This document shows, piece by piece, positions 7,830 to 15,142 of a DNA stretch of 35,827 nucleotides; the stretch's first letter is position 1; each line of letters begins with the position of its first letter. The notes beneath the pieces are model-generated. The model ran no database searches and was not told the origin of the DNA. It worked only from the letters and a program-made list of their open reading frames with translations. The DNA comes from Micrococcales bacterium (GTDB lineage: Bacteria > Actinomycetota > Actinomycetes > S36-B12 > GCA-2699445): positions 1-35,827 of the forward strand of contig PAAU01000007.1 of the NCBI GenBank assembly GCA_002699445.1, written 5' to 3'. The translations under genes and the position numbers were made by a program.

Positions 7830-9131
7830 ATGTCCCAAGCAACTGTTCCTGATGCCCCATCGATGTTGGTGACTGATTCTGGTTGGAATGAACGTAGTCG
7901 CGGTCTGAGACGCATGAAAATCGTTGCGACCTCGCTTCTTATTTTTGCCGCGATGGTATTTCTTTTTGCGCGGCGGATGGAATCCACCACTGATGCAGCG
8001 ATTTGGGGGTACGTGCGGGCTGCAGCTGAGGCAGGAGTTGTTGGTGCCCTTGCCGACTGGTTTGCTGTCACGGCTCTATTTCGCAGACCGTTAGGACTGC
8101 CCATTCCTCACACTGCTCTTATCCCGAACAAAAAGGATCAGTTGGGAGAGAGCCTGGGTTCTTTCGTTCACGGGAACTTTCTCTCTGAAGAAAATGTTCA
8201 CGAGAAAATATTGAGCGCGACGCCATCGCAACATATCGCCGCATACTTGGCCCAGTCGGAGAATCGTGATCGTTTGGTGGCTGAGGGAGCTGAGCTTGGT
8301 AAGGCGCTTGTCCAGGGAATCGATGATCAGCAAGCACAGTCATTGGTCCGTAACGCGATATTCGATCAGCTCACCACCACTGCCTGGGGTCCACCGGCCG
8401 GACGGCTACTAGCGGCGGCTCTCGAGCAAGACGAGCACCATGGCGTGATCGAAGGACTGCTCACCGCACTACATCGATGGCTCCTCGAACACCGAGATCG
8501 TGTTGCCGGCGCGATCGCTGATCGCGGCCCCCTGTCCCAGGATGGGCCGTTTCGTTGGGTGCATGAACAGGTCGGGTTAAAGGGCGCCGACATGTTGGCG
8601 CAATGGGTTCATCAGATGCGCGAGAATCCGGATGATCCTGCGCGTCGACAACTTGACGCTGCATTGCTCCGGCTGGCAGAGGACATGCAGCATGATCCGG
8701 TTGTGGTCGAGCGGGTTGAGGGTTGGAAAGCGGCGGTTCTTCGTCATCCAGAAACTCAACGAACCGTGAGCGCGGCGTGGCCAGCGATGAAGGAGCTGCT
8801 ACTCGGAGCGTTGTCGAATCCAGATTCGGACTTGCGGGAACGGGCTGGCCGGTATCTAGCTGACTTGGCGGATCGTCTGGAACACGACGATGAGTTTGCA
8901 CGGCAGGTGGATAATCGCATTGCTGACGGCGCGGGCTATTTGGTGAGCCGATACGGCGAATCCGCCGTTCAACTAATTTCGGAGACGGTACAGCGGTGGG
9001 ATGGCAATCAGGCCGCTGATCGAATCGAAAATGCGGTTGGCCGCGACCTGCAGTTCATCAGAATCAACGGAACGGTGGTGGGCGCGTTGGCTGGCCTAGC
9101 CATCTACTCCATATCGGAGCTCATTATCTAG
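7830..9131 (+). CDS. DUF445 family membrane protein
   Basis: 433 residues. A hydrophobic segment at about 30-48 (ATSLLIFAAMVFLFA) is followed by the DUF445 core signature GVVGALADWFAVTALFRRPLGLPIPHTALIP, given here only in short pieces: ADWFAVTALF, RRPLG and HTALIPNKKD. A long helical, charged central region (about 100-380) precedes a C-terminal hydrophobic segment (about 410-432), so both ends probably sit in the membrane. The family (YjiN/YheB type) has no established biochemical function. The gene follows tatB by 28 bp on the same strand but has its own leaderless-type -10. Confidence 0.85.
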   Translation: MSQATVPDAPSMLVTDSGWNERSRGLRRMKIVATSLLIFAAMVFLFARRMESTTDAAIWGYVRAAAEAGVVGALADWFAVTALFRRPLGLPIPHTALIPNKKDQLGESLGSFVHGNFLSEENVHEKILSATPSQHIAAYLAQSENRDRLVAEGAELGKALVQGIDDQQAQSLVRNAIFDQLTTTAWGPPAGRLLAAALEQDEHHGVIEGLLTALHRWLLEHRDRVAGAIADRGPLSQDGPFRWVHEQVGLKGADMLAQWVHQMRENPDDPARRQLDAALLRLAEDMQHDPVVVERVEGWKAAVLRHPETQRTVSAAWPAMKELLLGALSNPDSDLRERAGRYLADLADRLEHDDEFARQVDNRIADGAGYLVSRYGESAVQLISETVQRWDGNQAADRIENAVGRDLQFIRINGTVVGALAGLAIYSISELII

Positions 9132-9164
9132 TGTCGGTGACCATCATGTGACTTGGGTATACGG

Positions 9165-9170
9165 CATACT
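9165..9170 (+). promoter_or_regulatory. -10 element of the lipoprotein gene (leaderless)
   Basis: CATACT followed by 6 nt and the ATG at 9177. This spacing supports 9177 over the in-frame TTG at 9153. Confidence 0.4.
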
Positions 9171-9176
9171 GGCCGA

Positions 9177-9659
9177 ATGATTCGACGCACTCTGTCCGTT
9201 GTCGGTATTGGTCTAGCTGCTGGGCTCTTGGTTGTTGGCTGTTCCACCAGTACTTCTAGTCCACAGCAAGCTCCAAGTACGCCTACCGAGCAGAGCCCAA
9301 CGTCCGAGCCCAGTCCGACATTTGAGCCGAGTCCCTCGCAGAGCCAGTCAGTGAGCCCGACTCCGACTACGAGCGCCTCACCAACTGGAGAGATCACGAA
9401 TCCCGTGTTGCCACCTATTGAAATAGACGGGGCGGCTAAGGAGAGCGTCTCTGTCGGCCAGACTCTTAATGTCATCACCAAGAACGTCAACAAGGTCTCC
9501 ACTGACAACACGGCTGTACTAAGAGTTTCCCAGCCGTCGGATGACGGTTCCGCTCAGTTCAATGCTGGGGCTGAAGTGATCGGTGCCGGTAGCGCCGTCC
9601 TTACAGTGACAGTGAAGGGTGGGGACAACTACCAGGTGCAGGTTACTGCCAAAAAGTAG
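9177..9659 (+). CDS. Putative secreted lipoprotein, function unknown
   Basis: 160 residues. The N-terminus MIRRTLSVVG... is a lipoprotein signal peptide with lipobox LVVGC, so the mature protein should be lipid-anchored outside the membrane. A Ser/Pro/Thr/Glu-rich linker (about 24-78, repeats such as EPSPT) is probably extended and may be glycosylated. The C-terminal roughly 80 residues look like a small beta-rich domain of alternating hydrophobic and polar residues (SVGQTLNVI, GSAVLTVTVKGG). I do not recognise a specific family. The ATG is chosen because the signal peptide begins there. Its 3' end converges on the FmdB-type gene with 14 bp between stops. Confidence 0.75.
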   Translation: MIRRTLSVVGIGLAAGLLVVGCSTSTSSPQQAPSTPTEQSPTSEPSPTFEPSPSQSQSVSPTPTTSASPTGEITNPVLPPIEIDGAAKESVSVGQTLNVITKNVNKVSTDNTAVLRVSQPSDDGSAQFNAGAEVIGAGSAVLTVTVKGGDNYQVQVTAKK

Positions 9660-9673
9660 GTTGTTGGTATCGG

Positions 9674-9874
9674 TTAATTACAGCAGCCACCACCGCAGCA
9701 GCCGCCACTAGGCGGCGGTGCTGAGGCGGTGCCGATGGTACCGGAGATGCCAAGTATCTTGACCGTGTCGTCATGCCCTTGCGGACAGGAGGCCGGGGAG
9801 TCGGCTTGTGCCATCGGTCGGTTGACATCAAAGCTAGACCCACACGCGCGGCAGCGGAACTGATAAAGAGGCAT
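9674..9874 (-). CDS. FmdB-type zinc ribbon protein
   Basis: 66 residues starting MPLYQFRCRACGSSFD, the hallmark of the FmdB/CxxC_CxxC regulatory-protein family. The first CxxC is complete (CRAC, residues 8-11). The second half is looser: a single Cys in SCPQGH is followed by a His, so zinc may be held by C-C-C-H. An unusual tail of two Cys pairs (GGCCGGGCCN) ends the protein. The biological role of the family is poorly known. The ATG has TACCCT 6 nt upstream. It lies downstream of the FKBP gene on the same strand. Confidence 0.8.
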   Translation of the reverse strand: MPLYQFRCRACGSSFDVNRPMAQADSPASCPQGHDDTVKILGISGTIGTASAPPPSGGCCGGGCCN

Positions 9875-9880
9875 ACATTG

Positions 9881-9886
9881 AGGGTA
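9881..9886 (-). promoter_or_regulatory. -10 element of the FmdB-type gene (leaderless)
   Basis: TACCCT on the minus strand, followed by 6 nt and the ATG at 9874. Confidence 0.45.
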
Positions 9887-9940
9887 GGCGACCAGCGCTA
9901 ATCTGCGTAGTCACTCGCGGATCGTCGAGGTGCTCGAGTC

Positions 9941-10297
9941 TTATGCGACGTCGATCAGATCAATGATGAAAATCAGAGTTTTTCCCGCGAGCCGATGAAA
10001 CCCGGCTTCGCCGTACGCCAGTGCCGGCGGAATCACGAGTTCGCGGCGGCCACCGACTCGCATGCCGGGAATCCCTTCTTGCCATCCTTGTATGAGGCCC
10101 TGGAGCGGGAAAGAAATTGATTCGCCACGACTCCAAGACGAATCGAATTCTTCTCCGGAGTCGAACTCGACGCCTACGTAGTGAACCTCGACCGTCGCAC
10201 CAGCGACCGCCTCCTGTCCATCGCCAACGGTGATATCGCGAATAACAAGTTCCGCGGGTGCTGCGCCTTCGGGCATATCGATCTCGGGTTTTTCCAT
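9941..10297 (-). CDS. FKBP-type peptidyl-prolyl cis-trans isomerase
   Basis: 118 residues, a single FKBP domain with almost no extra sequence. It catalyses cis-trans isomerisation of Xaa-Pro bonds during protein folding. Typical segments are VEVHYVGV, GEEFDSSW, FPLQGLIQGWQEGIPGMRVGG (core GLIQGWQEG and GMRVGGRR) and IPPALAYGEAG; the end IFIIDLIDV forms the last strand. There is no signal peptide, so it is cytoplasmic. The ATG has TAGGCT 6 nt upstream. It is divergent from the acyltransferase gene across 120 bp. Confidence 0.93.
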   Translation of the reverse strand: MEKPEIDMPEGAAPAELVIRDITVGDGQEAVAGATVEVHYVGVEFDSGEEFDSSWSRGESISFPLQGLIQGWQEGIPGMRVGGRRELVIPPALAYGEAGFHRLAGKTLIFIIDLIDVA

Positions 10298-10303
10298 GAC
10301 TGC

Positions 10304-10309
10304 AGCCTA
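10304..10309 (-). promoter_or_regulatory. -10 element of the FKBP gene (leaderless)
   Basis: TAGGCT on the minus strand, followed by 6 nt and the ATG at 10297. Confidence 0.45.
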
Positions 10310-10404
10310 GGTGTCCAAGCCTATTGGCAATCCGGTGGGTGGAAATTAGTGAGTATCTTTATCTCGCTACGGTTTGTCAGCGCGAGGCTTAGGGTCGTCT
10401 CCGC

Positions 10405-10410
10405 TACCGT
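10405..10410 (+). promoter_or_regulatory. -10 element of the PlsC-type gene (leaderless)
   Basis: TACCGT followed by 7 nt and the ATG at 10418. It supports the downstream start over the long in-frame extension that reaches back to 10181 across the FKBP gene. Confidence 0.45.
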
Positions 10411-10417
10411 CATAGCC

Positions 10418-11170
10418 ATGATCGATATCACTTACCCGCCGATCATCATGAGCGCCTACGGAATGTTTAAGGCGCTAGGACTCAAGTTCATGATTGAAGG
10501 CGCAGACAATATGCCCCGAAAGGGCGGAGTGGTGCTCGCGAGTAACCACGTTTCTTACCTTGATTTTATTTTCTGCGGTTATTCCACCCGAAGTAGCAAT
10601 CGACTCGTGCGTTTTATGGCTAAAGAGTCCGTTTTTGATAACCGTATTAGTGGGCCGCTAATGAGATCTATGCACCACATTCCGGTGGATAGGGCGGCTG
10701 GTGCGAAATCTTTAGATAATGCGGTGGACTGGTTGCGACAGGGTGAAGTAGTTGGAGTTTTTCCGGAAGCAACTATTAGTCAATCGTTCGAGTTGAAGGA
10801 CTTCAAGACGGGAGCGGTGCGAATGGCCGTTGAGGCCGAAGTGCCAATCGTTCCCATGATTACCTTTGGCGGGCAACGGTTGTGGACTAAAGGTCGTAAA
10901 CGAGACCTTGAACGCAATGCGACGCTTGCATTGACCCTTGGAGAGCCGTTCACGGTCTCCAAGAGCAAATCGGCAGAAGAGGCTACGGCAGATCTGAAAG
11001 CCCAGATGCAGGTACTTTATGACGACACCATTGAACGTTACCCGGCACCACCCGCTGGAACGTGGTGGTGGCCCGCTCGTTTCGGTGGGGGAGCGCCCAC
11101 TCTTGCGGAGATATCAGCCCGAGATGCAGCGGAGCGAGCCAAGCGAGAAGGACACGGTGAAGGAAGCTGA
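10418..11170 (+). CDS. 1-acyl-sn-glycerol-3-phosphate acyltransferase (PlsC/LPLAT family)
   Basis: 250 residues. PlsC-type enzymes acylate lysophosphatidic acid to phosphatidic acid at the inner face of the membrane. The catalytic NHxxxxD block is SNHVSYLDF; block II appears as HHIPVDR and block III as VFPEATIS (usually FPEGTRS, so the Gly and Arg are changed). A late PIVPM segment matches block IV. The N-terminal ITYPPIIMSAYGMF segment is moderately hydrophobic and may dip into the membrane. The start is fixed by a TACCGT hexamer 7 nt upstream; the upstream open frame lies antisense to the FKBP gene. A 9-bp hairpin follows the stop. The exact acyl acceptor is not shown by the sequence. Confidence 0.87.
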   Translation: MIDITYPPIIMSAYGMFKALGLKFMIEGADNMPRKGGVVLASNHVSYLDFIFCGYSTRSSNRLVRFMAKESVFDNRISGPLMRSMHHIPVDRAAGAKSLDNAVDWLRQGEVVGVFPEATISQSFELKDFKTGAVRMAVEAEVPIVPMITFGGQRLWTKGRKRDLERNATLALTLGEPFTVSKSKSAEEATADLKAQMQVLYDDTIERYPAPPAGTWWWPARFGGGAPTLAEISARDAAERAKREGHGEGS

Positions 11171-11172
11171 GT

Positions 11173-11196
11173 ACTTGAGCGGTTTATCGCTCAAGT
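11173..11196. terminator. Bidirectional terminator hairpin between convergent genes
   Basis: A perfect inverted repeat, ACTTGAGCG, a 6-nt loop (GTTTAT) and CGCTCAAGT, starts 2 nt after the acyltransferase stop and runs into the last codons of the convergent lysozyme-like gene. It lacks a long U tract on either side, so it may act as an inefficient terminator or as a 3'-end stabiliser for both transcripts. Confidence 0.55.
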
Positions 11197-11772
11197 GAGC
11201 ATTCCACCCCAAGGGCCCCAGCCGACGTCGCCGATGAGCTTAGCAGCGGCCTTTACATTCCATCGGGGACGCAATGCCGAGCTGTCGGGAGTCCCGCCAG
11301 CGTATTGCAGCGTCCCTCCGTCGTTTAGTTGGAACAGTCCCCAATCATTTGTGCCGTTGGTGTTCTTGTCGTTGACGACATTGGGAAGTAACCGGCTTTC
11401 ACGCCAGGAGATACGTAGGGCCGAGTCGGCTGCCGCAGATCCGAGCCGCTTCCGGAAAACCCTCTTAATGTAGAGCGCTGAAACGATCTGAACTTCGAGA
11501 AGTCCGCTGGGCTGATCCATGACTGGCGCCAAGACGCGATTCGCCCAGCGCTGCATTCGCGGCAGTTTCGCCTGCTTACGAGCAGATAGTTGGCCGGGGA
11601 CTGAACCCTGCTGCAGTGGGAACGTTGTGACTGCACTCGACGGTTGCCCTTGTTCGCGCGCGCCAGCGGTGGCGCCTGTCCCAAGGCTGATCGGCAGCAG
11701 CGCCAGTACCAGTGCTGCTGCACCAGCGACTACCGCTGCACGGATTGACTGCTGTTTAACTCCAGGAACCAC
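11191..11772 (-). CDS. Secreted lysozyme-fold (transglycosylase-like) protein
   Basis: 193 residues. A Sec signal peptide (about 10-38, AAVVAGAAALVLALLPIS) precedes a linker and a C-terminal lysozyme-fold domain (about 105-193). The pattern ISWRESRLLP carries the likely catalytic Glu, followed by NDWGLFQLN and GDVGWGPWGG, resembling actinobacterial peptidoglycan-cleaving SLT/Rpf-like proteins; cleavage of the glycan strand outside the membrane is the inferred role. The GTG start is preceded by a weak CAGACT 6 nt upstream and has no good ribosome site. The upstream 142 bp hold a long-range inverted repeat that would structure the leader. The last codons overlap a terminator hairpin. Confidence 0.7.
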   Translation of the reverse strand: MVPGVKQQSIRAAVVAGAAALVLALLPISLGTGATAGAREQGQPSSAVTTFPLQQGSVPGQLSARKQAKLPRMQRWANRVLAPVMDQPSGLLEVQIVSALYIKRVFRKRLGSAAADSALRISWRESRLLPNVVNDKNTNGTNDWGLFQLNDGGTLQYAGGTPDSSALRPRWNVKAAAKLIGDVGWGPWGGMLT

Positions 11773-11796
11773 GGCAGGAGTCTGTCGGTAATCAAG

Positions 11797-11869
11797 CCGA
11801 CACGCCAGGTATTTTGCTAACTTTTTTGTATATTTCCGGTATTTTTTTGGAAAAGGACCAGCGTGTCGG
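11797..11869 (-). promoter_or_regulatory. Long-range inverted repeat upstream of the lysozyme-like gene
   Basis: CCGACACGC (11797-11805) and GCGTGTCGG (11861-11869) are perfect 9-bp inverted arms separated by 55 AT-rich bases, themselves containing a small TTTCC...GGAAA inverted pair. The nearer arm lies 24 bp before the GTG start. It could be a structured 5' leader, or two half-sites of a DNA-binding regulator. It does not match a riboswitch I can name. Confidence 0.45.
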
Positions 11870-11914
11870 GCATTTTTGACCCCTCCGCCTGGTAGGCAGC
11901 GGGCTTTTGATCAG

Positions 11915-12994
11915 TTATTTAGCGATTTCCAGTACCTGGCCGCCAAAAGATTCGGTGGCTGCGGTAGCAGCACGGACCGAGTTTCGATCACCGGCAATAA
12001 AAAGCCATTCAATATTTTTGGTTCGCCGCACAGAGCCCACTTTTTGGCCCTGCGGATTATGGATTCCGATACGTGAGCCGATATAACGGGTCGACTCGAA
12101 GCCAATCGCTTGAACTTCACGGAGGCCGTTGTCTCGCAGCATGCGGGTGAGGTCCTGTGCGGATACCCACGACTCATCGTTGTACGAGAGCATGACCACA
12201 TCCGCTTGAAGGCCTTCGATCAGTTGACCCAGCGCTGGAGCAAACGTCTTTTTGTGGTTGAACGGGCTCCGGCCCGAGGACTCCCGCAGATCGACTCGTT
12301 TGCATGCACGACCGTAGTGCTCTGGCGCATCCCAGCGAACCAGAGTCTCCCAGATGTGGTAGTTCGACTCGTATCGGTGTTGGTTGTAGGGCGGATCCAG
12401 ATATGCCAGGTCGATCGGGCCAATCGTAGCGACGGTGCGGGTGACGTCTCCGGGTAAAGACGCGCCAGGACCGGGCAGGAGATCCGGGATGCGCAGGTCT
12501 AAGGGTCGGTACGACCGGGGGGCCCATTCTTTTAGGTAGGCCATCTGCAAGCCAGTGGTGGAGTCGACTCGATCGGCCGCCTGCAATAGAGAGGTGAGGA
12601 GCAAGGGAAAGATCCAAGTGCCTCGATAGTCTTCGATCACGTCCCGAATCGCATCGATCTTCTCGCCGTTCTGCGGTTGAAAGAACTGAGATTTCTGGCA
12701 AAAGACTTCTGTGACATACCCAGCCGCCCCGGGAAGCTGATTTAGTCGAGCAATTTCTTCGGCCAACAGTGATGCGTCGATTGCTTCAGAGTCAGTAGCG
12801 ATGAAGCACTCCGCGAGGACTTGGGAGTAGCTCGCAGAATCTCCGGCAACTACGCGCATGCCAGTCTTTTTAAAGGCCTGCGCAACGCGAGTGGTGCCGG
12901 TGAATAGATCCGCGGCAGTGCGAGCGCCAGTTGCCGTTGCCGCCGCGGCTAAGGCGGGAACGAGTCGTCGCTTAGATCCCAGATATTTGAGCAT
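11915..12994 (-). CDS. D12-class DNA N6-adenine methyltransferase, solitary
   Basis: 359 residues from the ATG at 12994 (MLKYLGSKRR, the standard Dam/D12 opening). SAM-binding motif I is DLFTGTTRV (29-37) and the catalytic motif IV is DPPY at 200-203, in DPPYNQHRYESNYH. The enzyme should methylate adenine N6 in a specific DNA site; the site cannot be read from sequence. No restriction endonuclease or specificity subunit is adjacent, so it looks like an orphan methylase for regulation or replication marking rather than half of a restriction system. A G-rich stretch (GGATGGGG) precedes the start. The open frame runs on to 13204, overlapping a divergent gene, and is not used here. Confidence 0.85.
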   Translation of the reverse strand: MLKYLGSKRRLVPALAAAATATGARTAADLFTGTTRVAQAFKKTGMRVVAGDSASYSQVLAECFIATDSEAIDASLLAEEIARLNQLPGAAGYVTEVFCQKSQFFQPQNGEKIDAIRDVIEDYRGTWIFPLLLTSLLQAADRVDSTTGLQMAYLKEWAPRSYRPLDLRIPDLLPGPGASLPGDVTRTVATIGPIDLAYLDPPYNQHRYESNYHIWETLVRWDAPEHYGRACKRVDLRESSGRSPFNHKKTFAPALGQLIEGLQADVVMLSYNDESWVSAQDLTRMLRDNGLREVQAIGFESTRYIGSRIGIHNPQGQKVGSVRRTKNIEWLFIAGDRNSVRAATAATESFGGQVLEIAK

Positions 12995-13102
12995 TGCACC
13001 CCATCCCGCCTTTAACGCCTTGAGCGTAGGCCACCGGCACCGACCCTGGGTATCTGAACACGCCCGGTTGCTCTGGGGCCTGTGCTCGGGTGACGATGGG
13101 GT

Positions 13103-13429
13103 ATGGCTTCTGATGATGACGAAATCGCTCGGCTGCTTCGTGAAGTAGATGCAGTCACCGGCGGGGATGGCGGATCGAAAACGACCTCGGGCAAAGATCC
13201 GCAAGACTCTGGTCGGGAAATAGCGAAAGCAAAAGAACCGGAGTCCACGGGCGGGAAGCGGGGCAGGTGGGTAGTAGTCGCTGCCGTTGGTGGTGGTGGC
13301 GCAGGCCTGATTGCCGGGACTCTCTTTGCCGTCCTACCGTTTGTTGACGGGATTTCAACGGCTATTGGTGCGGCGGGTGGTGCTGCAGTTGCGGCCATTG
13401 TTGGTCGACCACCTCGATGGTTGGGTTAG
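13103..13429 (+). CDS. Small hypothetical membrane protein
   Basis: 108 residues. Residues 1-50 are charged and polar (MASDDDEIARLLREVD, then Gly/Ser/Lys-rich). Residues about 55-75 (WVVVAAVGGGGAGLIAGTLFA) and 80-100 (GISTAIGAAGGAAVAAIVG) are two glycine- and alanine-rich hydrophobic helices, so a hairpin in the membrane with a cytoplasmic N-terminus is likely. I do not recognise the family. The ATG follows GACGAT by 5 nt, a weak version of the leaderless pattern. It lies between the divergent methyltransferase and the ATP-grasp cassette. Codon use looks like that of the neighbours. Confidence 0.6.
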   Translation: MASDDDEIARLLREVDAVTGGDGGSKTTSGKDPQDSGREIAKAKEPESTGGKRGRWVVVAAVGGGGAGLIAGTLFAVLPFVDGISTAIGAAGGAAVAAIVGRPPRWLG

Positions 13430-13522
13430 CGCTACGCCGTTTCAACGGCATTCTCGGTGGGGATAGGACACAATGTCACCGTATTCGTCCCGATTCCTTC
13501 CTAAGGTTGTAGAGGAGGTCGC

Positions 13523-15142
13523 ATGACCCTTGAATCCGATCCCGCAACCTCGACTACTGCTCCGAGTAATACGGCTGTTCAGGTAGATCCGTTCGATGAG
13601 ATGTACGACTCGCTCGGCCAGCCGCGTCCTACCCACGCGGCTTTGCTTCGCTCTCTGGAGCAGTTAGGTCCTGATGGCCTGCAGGAACGAGGTCGGTTAC
13701 GAGATGCCTACCTTGATCAGCAAGGAATCACGTTCACGCTGTCTGGTCGAGAACGCCCGCTGCCATTAGATTTGGTGCCTCGAATCTTGACTGCCGAAGA
13801 ATGGCGCGACGTTGAAGCTGGTGTCGTACAGCGCATCCGGGCTCTGGAACTGTTCCTAGCAGACCTATACGGCCGACAAGAAGTTTTGGCCGATGGAATC
13901 GTTCCTCGACGTTTGATCTTGACGTCGACTCACTATCACCGAGCGGCACATGGGTTCGATCCACCAAATGGCGTGCGAATTCACGTCGCGGGTATCGATT
14001 TGATCCGCGATGAGGCGGGAAAGTTCCGAGTTCTAGAAGACAACCTGCGAAATGCATCCGGGGTGTCCTATGTCCTGGAGAACCGCAGAGCGCTGGCTCA
14101 TGTCCTTCCGGAAATTTTCATCGGACATCGGGTCCGCTCGGTCGAGGAATATCCGGAACGGCTCTTCGACGCTCTAGTGGCAGGAGCGCCCTCGGGAGTT
14201 GACGAACCCGTTGTCGTCGTTTTGACGCCCGGTGTGCATAACTCCGCCCACTATGAGCACGCCTTCCTCGCGGGAAGAATGGGCGTTGAGCTCGTCGAAG
14301 GTCGGGATTTGTACTGTCGAGATGGTTTCCTATGGATGCGAACCACCTCAGGTCCGCAGCGAGTTCACGTCGTCTATCGACGAATCGATGACGAGTACCT
14401 CGACCCATTGCCGTTCAAATTCGATTCAGTACTTGGAGTACCAGGCCTTCTCAACGCGGCCCGTGCGGGCCATGTGACGATTGCGAACGCAGTAGGCAAT
14501 GGCGTTGCTGACGATAAGGCGATCTATCCGTATGTCCCCGATTTGATCGAGTATTACTTGGGAGAGAAAGCGATTCTACCCAATGTGGAGACTTACGATT
14601 TGCAGGATCCAGAGCAACGTCGCTTCGTTTTGGACCGGATCGATCGGATGGTCATCAAGCCCTCAGACGGTTCTGGCGGGCAAGGAATTTTGATTGGTAC
14701 CAAAGCGACACCGGAAGAATTGGTGGCTACTCGAGAGCATGTGATCCGTGATCCACGCGGCTGGATTGCGCAGCCAGTAGTGACTTTCTCAGCCGCACCA
14801 ACCGCAGTTAATGACGGACAGCTCGGACCCCGCCATGTTGATCTCCGTCCTTTCGCGGTCAACGAAGGGAAAGAAATCTTCGTGCTACCCGGTGGTCTGA
14901 CTCGAGTAGCTTTGCCGGAAGGGTCGCTTGTGGTCAACTCCAGCCAGGGCGGCGGCTCCAAGGACACTTGGGTTCTAGAGTCGGATGCTGAGCCAGGTAC
15001 CCCGCCCCGACAACGACCCGAACGACGAGTACGCCGTGCTGCCGAAACATCAGTGGCTCGAACCCATCCGCCTCGCCCACATGGTGATCGGCAGCGGCAG
15101 CAGGAAAGCCAGCAGCAACAGTCGGGTGACGGAACATGCTGA
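13523..15142 (+). CDS. Circularly permuted ATP-grasp protein (type 2)
   Basis: 539 residues, first gene of a three-gene cassette with alpha-E and transglutaminase proteins. ATP-grasp enzymes activate a carboxylate as acyl phosphate and join it to an amine or thiol. Typical segments are FRVLEDNLRNASGVSYV, with VLEDN and NPSG-like NASG, VVYRRIDDEYLDP (RRIDDE), IANAVGNGVADDKAIYPY (NGVADDKA) and the ATP loop IKPSDGSGGQG. The last about 45 residues are an Arg/Gln/Pro-rich tail beyond the conserved SSQGGGSKDTW. Predicted by comparative genomics to be an amidoligase, substrate unknown. The start has GAGGAGG (13512-13518). The stop overlaps the alpha-E start by 7 bp, so translation is coupled. Confidence 0.9.
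   Translation: MTLESDPATSTTAPSNTAVQVDPFDEMYDSLGQPRPTHAALLRSLEQLGPDGLQERGRLRDAYLDQQGITFTLSGRERPLPLDLVPRILTAEEWRDVEAGVVQRIRALELFLADLYGRQEVLADGIVPRRLILTSTHYHRAAHGFDPPNGVRIHVAGIDLIRDEAGKFRVLEDNLRNASGVSYVLENRRALAHVLPEIFIGHRVRSVEEYPERLFDALVAGAPSGVDEPVVVVLTPGVHNSAHYEHAFLAGRMGVELVEGRDLYCRDGFLWMRTTSGPQRVHVVYRRIDDEYLDPLPFKFDSVLGVPGLLNAARAGHVTIANAVGNGVADDKAIYPYVPDLIEYYLGEKAILPNVETYDLQDPEQRRFVLDRIDRMVIKPSDGSGGQGILIGTKATPEELVATREHVIRDPRGWIAQPVVTFSAAPTAVNDGQLGPRHVDLRPFAVNEGKEIFVLPGGLTRVALPEGSLVVNSSQGGGSKDTWVLESDAEPGTPPRQRPERRVRRAAETSVARTHPPRPHGDRQRQQESQQQQSGDGTC

Noticed and set aside
8461-8901. 146-codon minus-strand frame inside the DUF445 gene.
   Set aside because: Arg/Pro-rich antisense translation of a conserved gene, with no ribosome site or recognisable domain.
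11773-11914. Possible ydaO-type (c-di-AMP) riboswitch before the lysozyme-like gene.
   Set aside because: The region has a long inverted repeat but lacks the conserved core blocks I associate with that riboswitch, and the transcribed part is short. Kept only as an unidentified inverted repeat.
12174-12701. 175-codon minus-strand frame inside the methyltransferase gene.
   Set aside because: Alternate-frame shadow of the DPPY methyltransferase; low-complexity composition.
13074-13204. Upstream extension of the D12 methyltransferase to 13204.
   Set aside because: It overlaps the divergent small membrane protein gene and precedes the conserved family opening MLKYLGSKRR at 12994.
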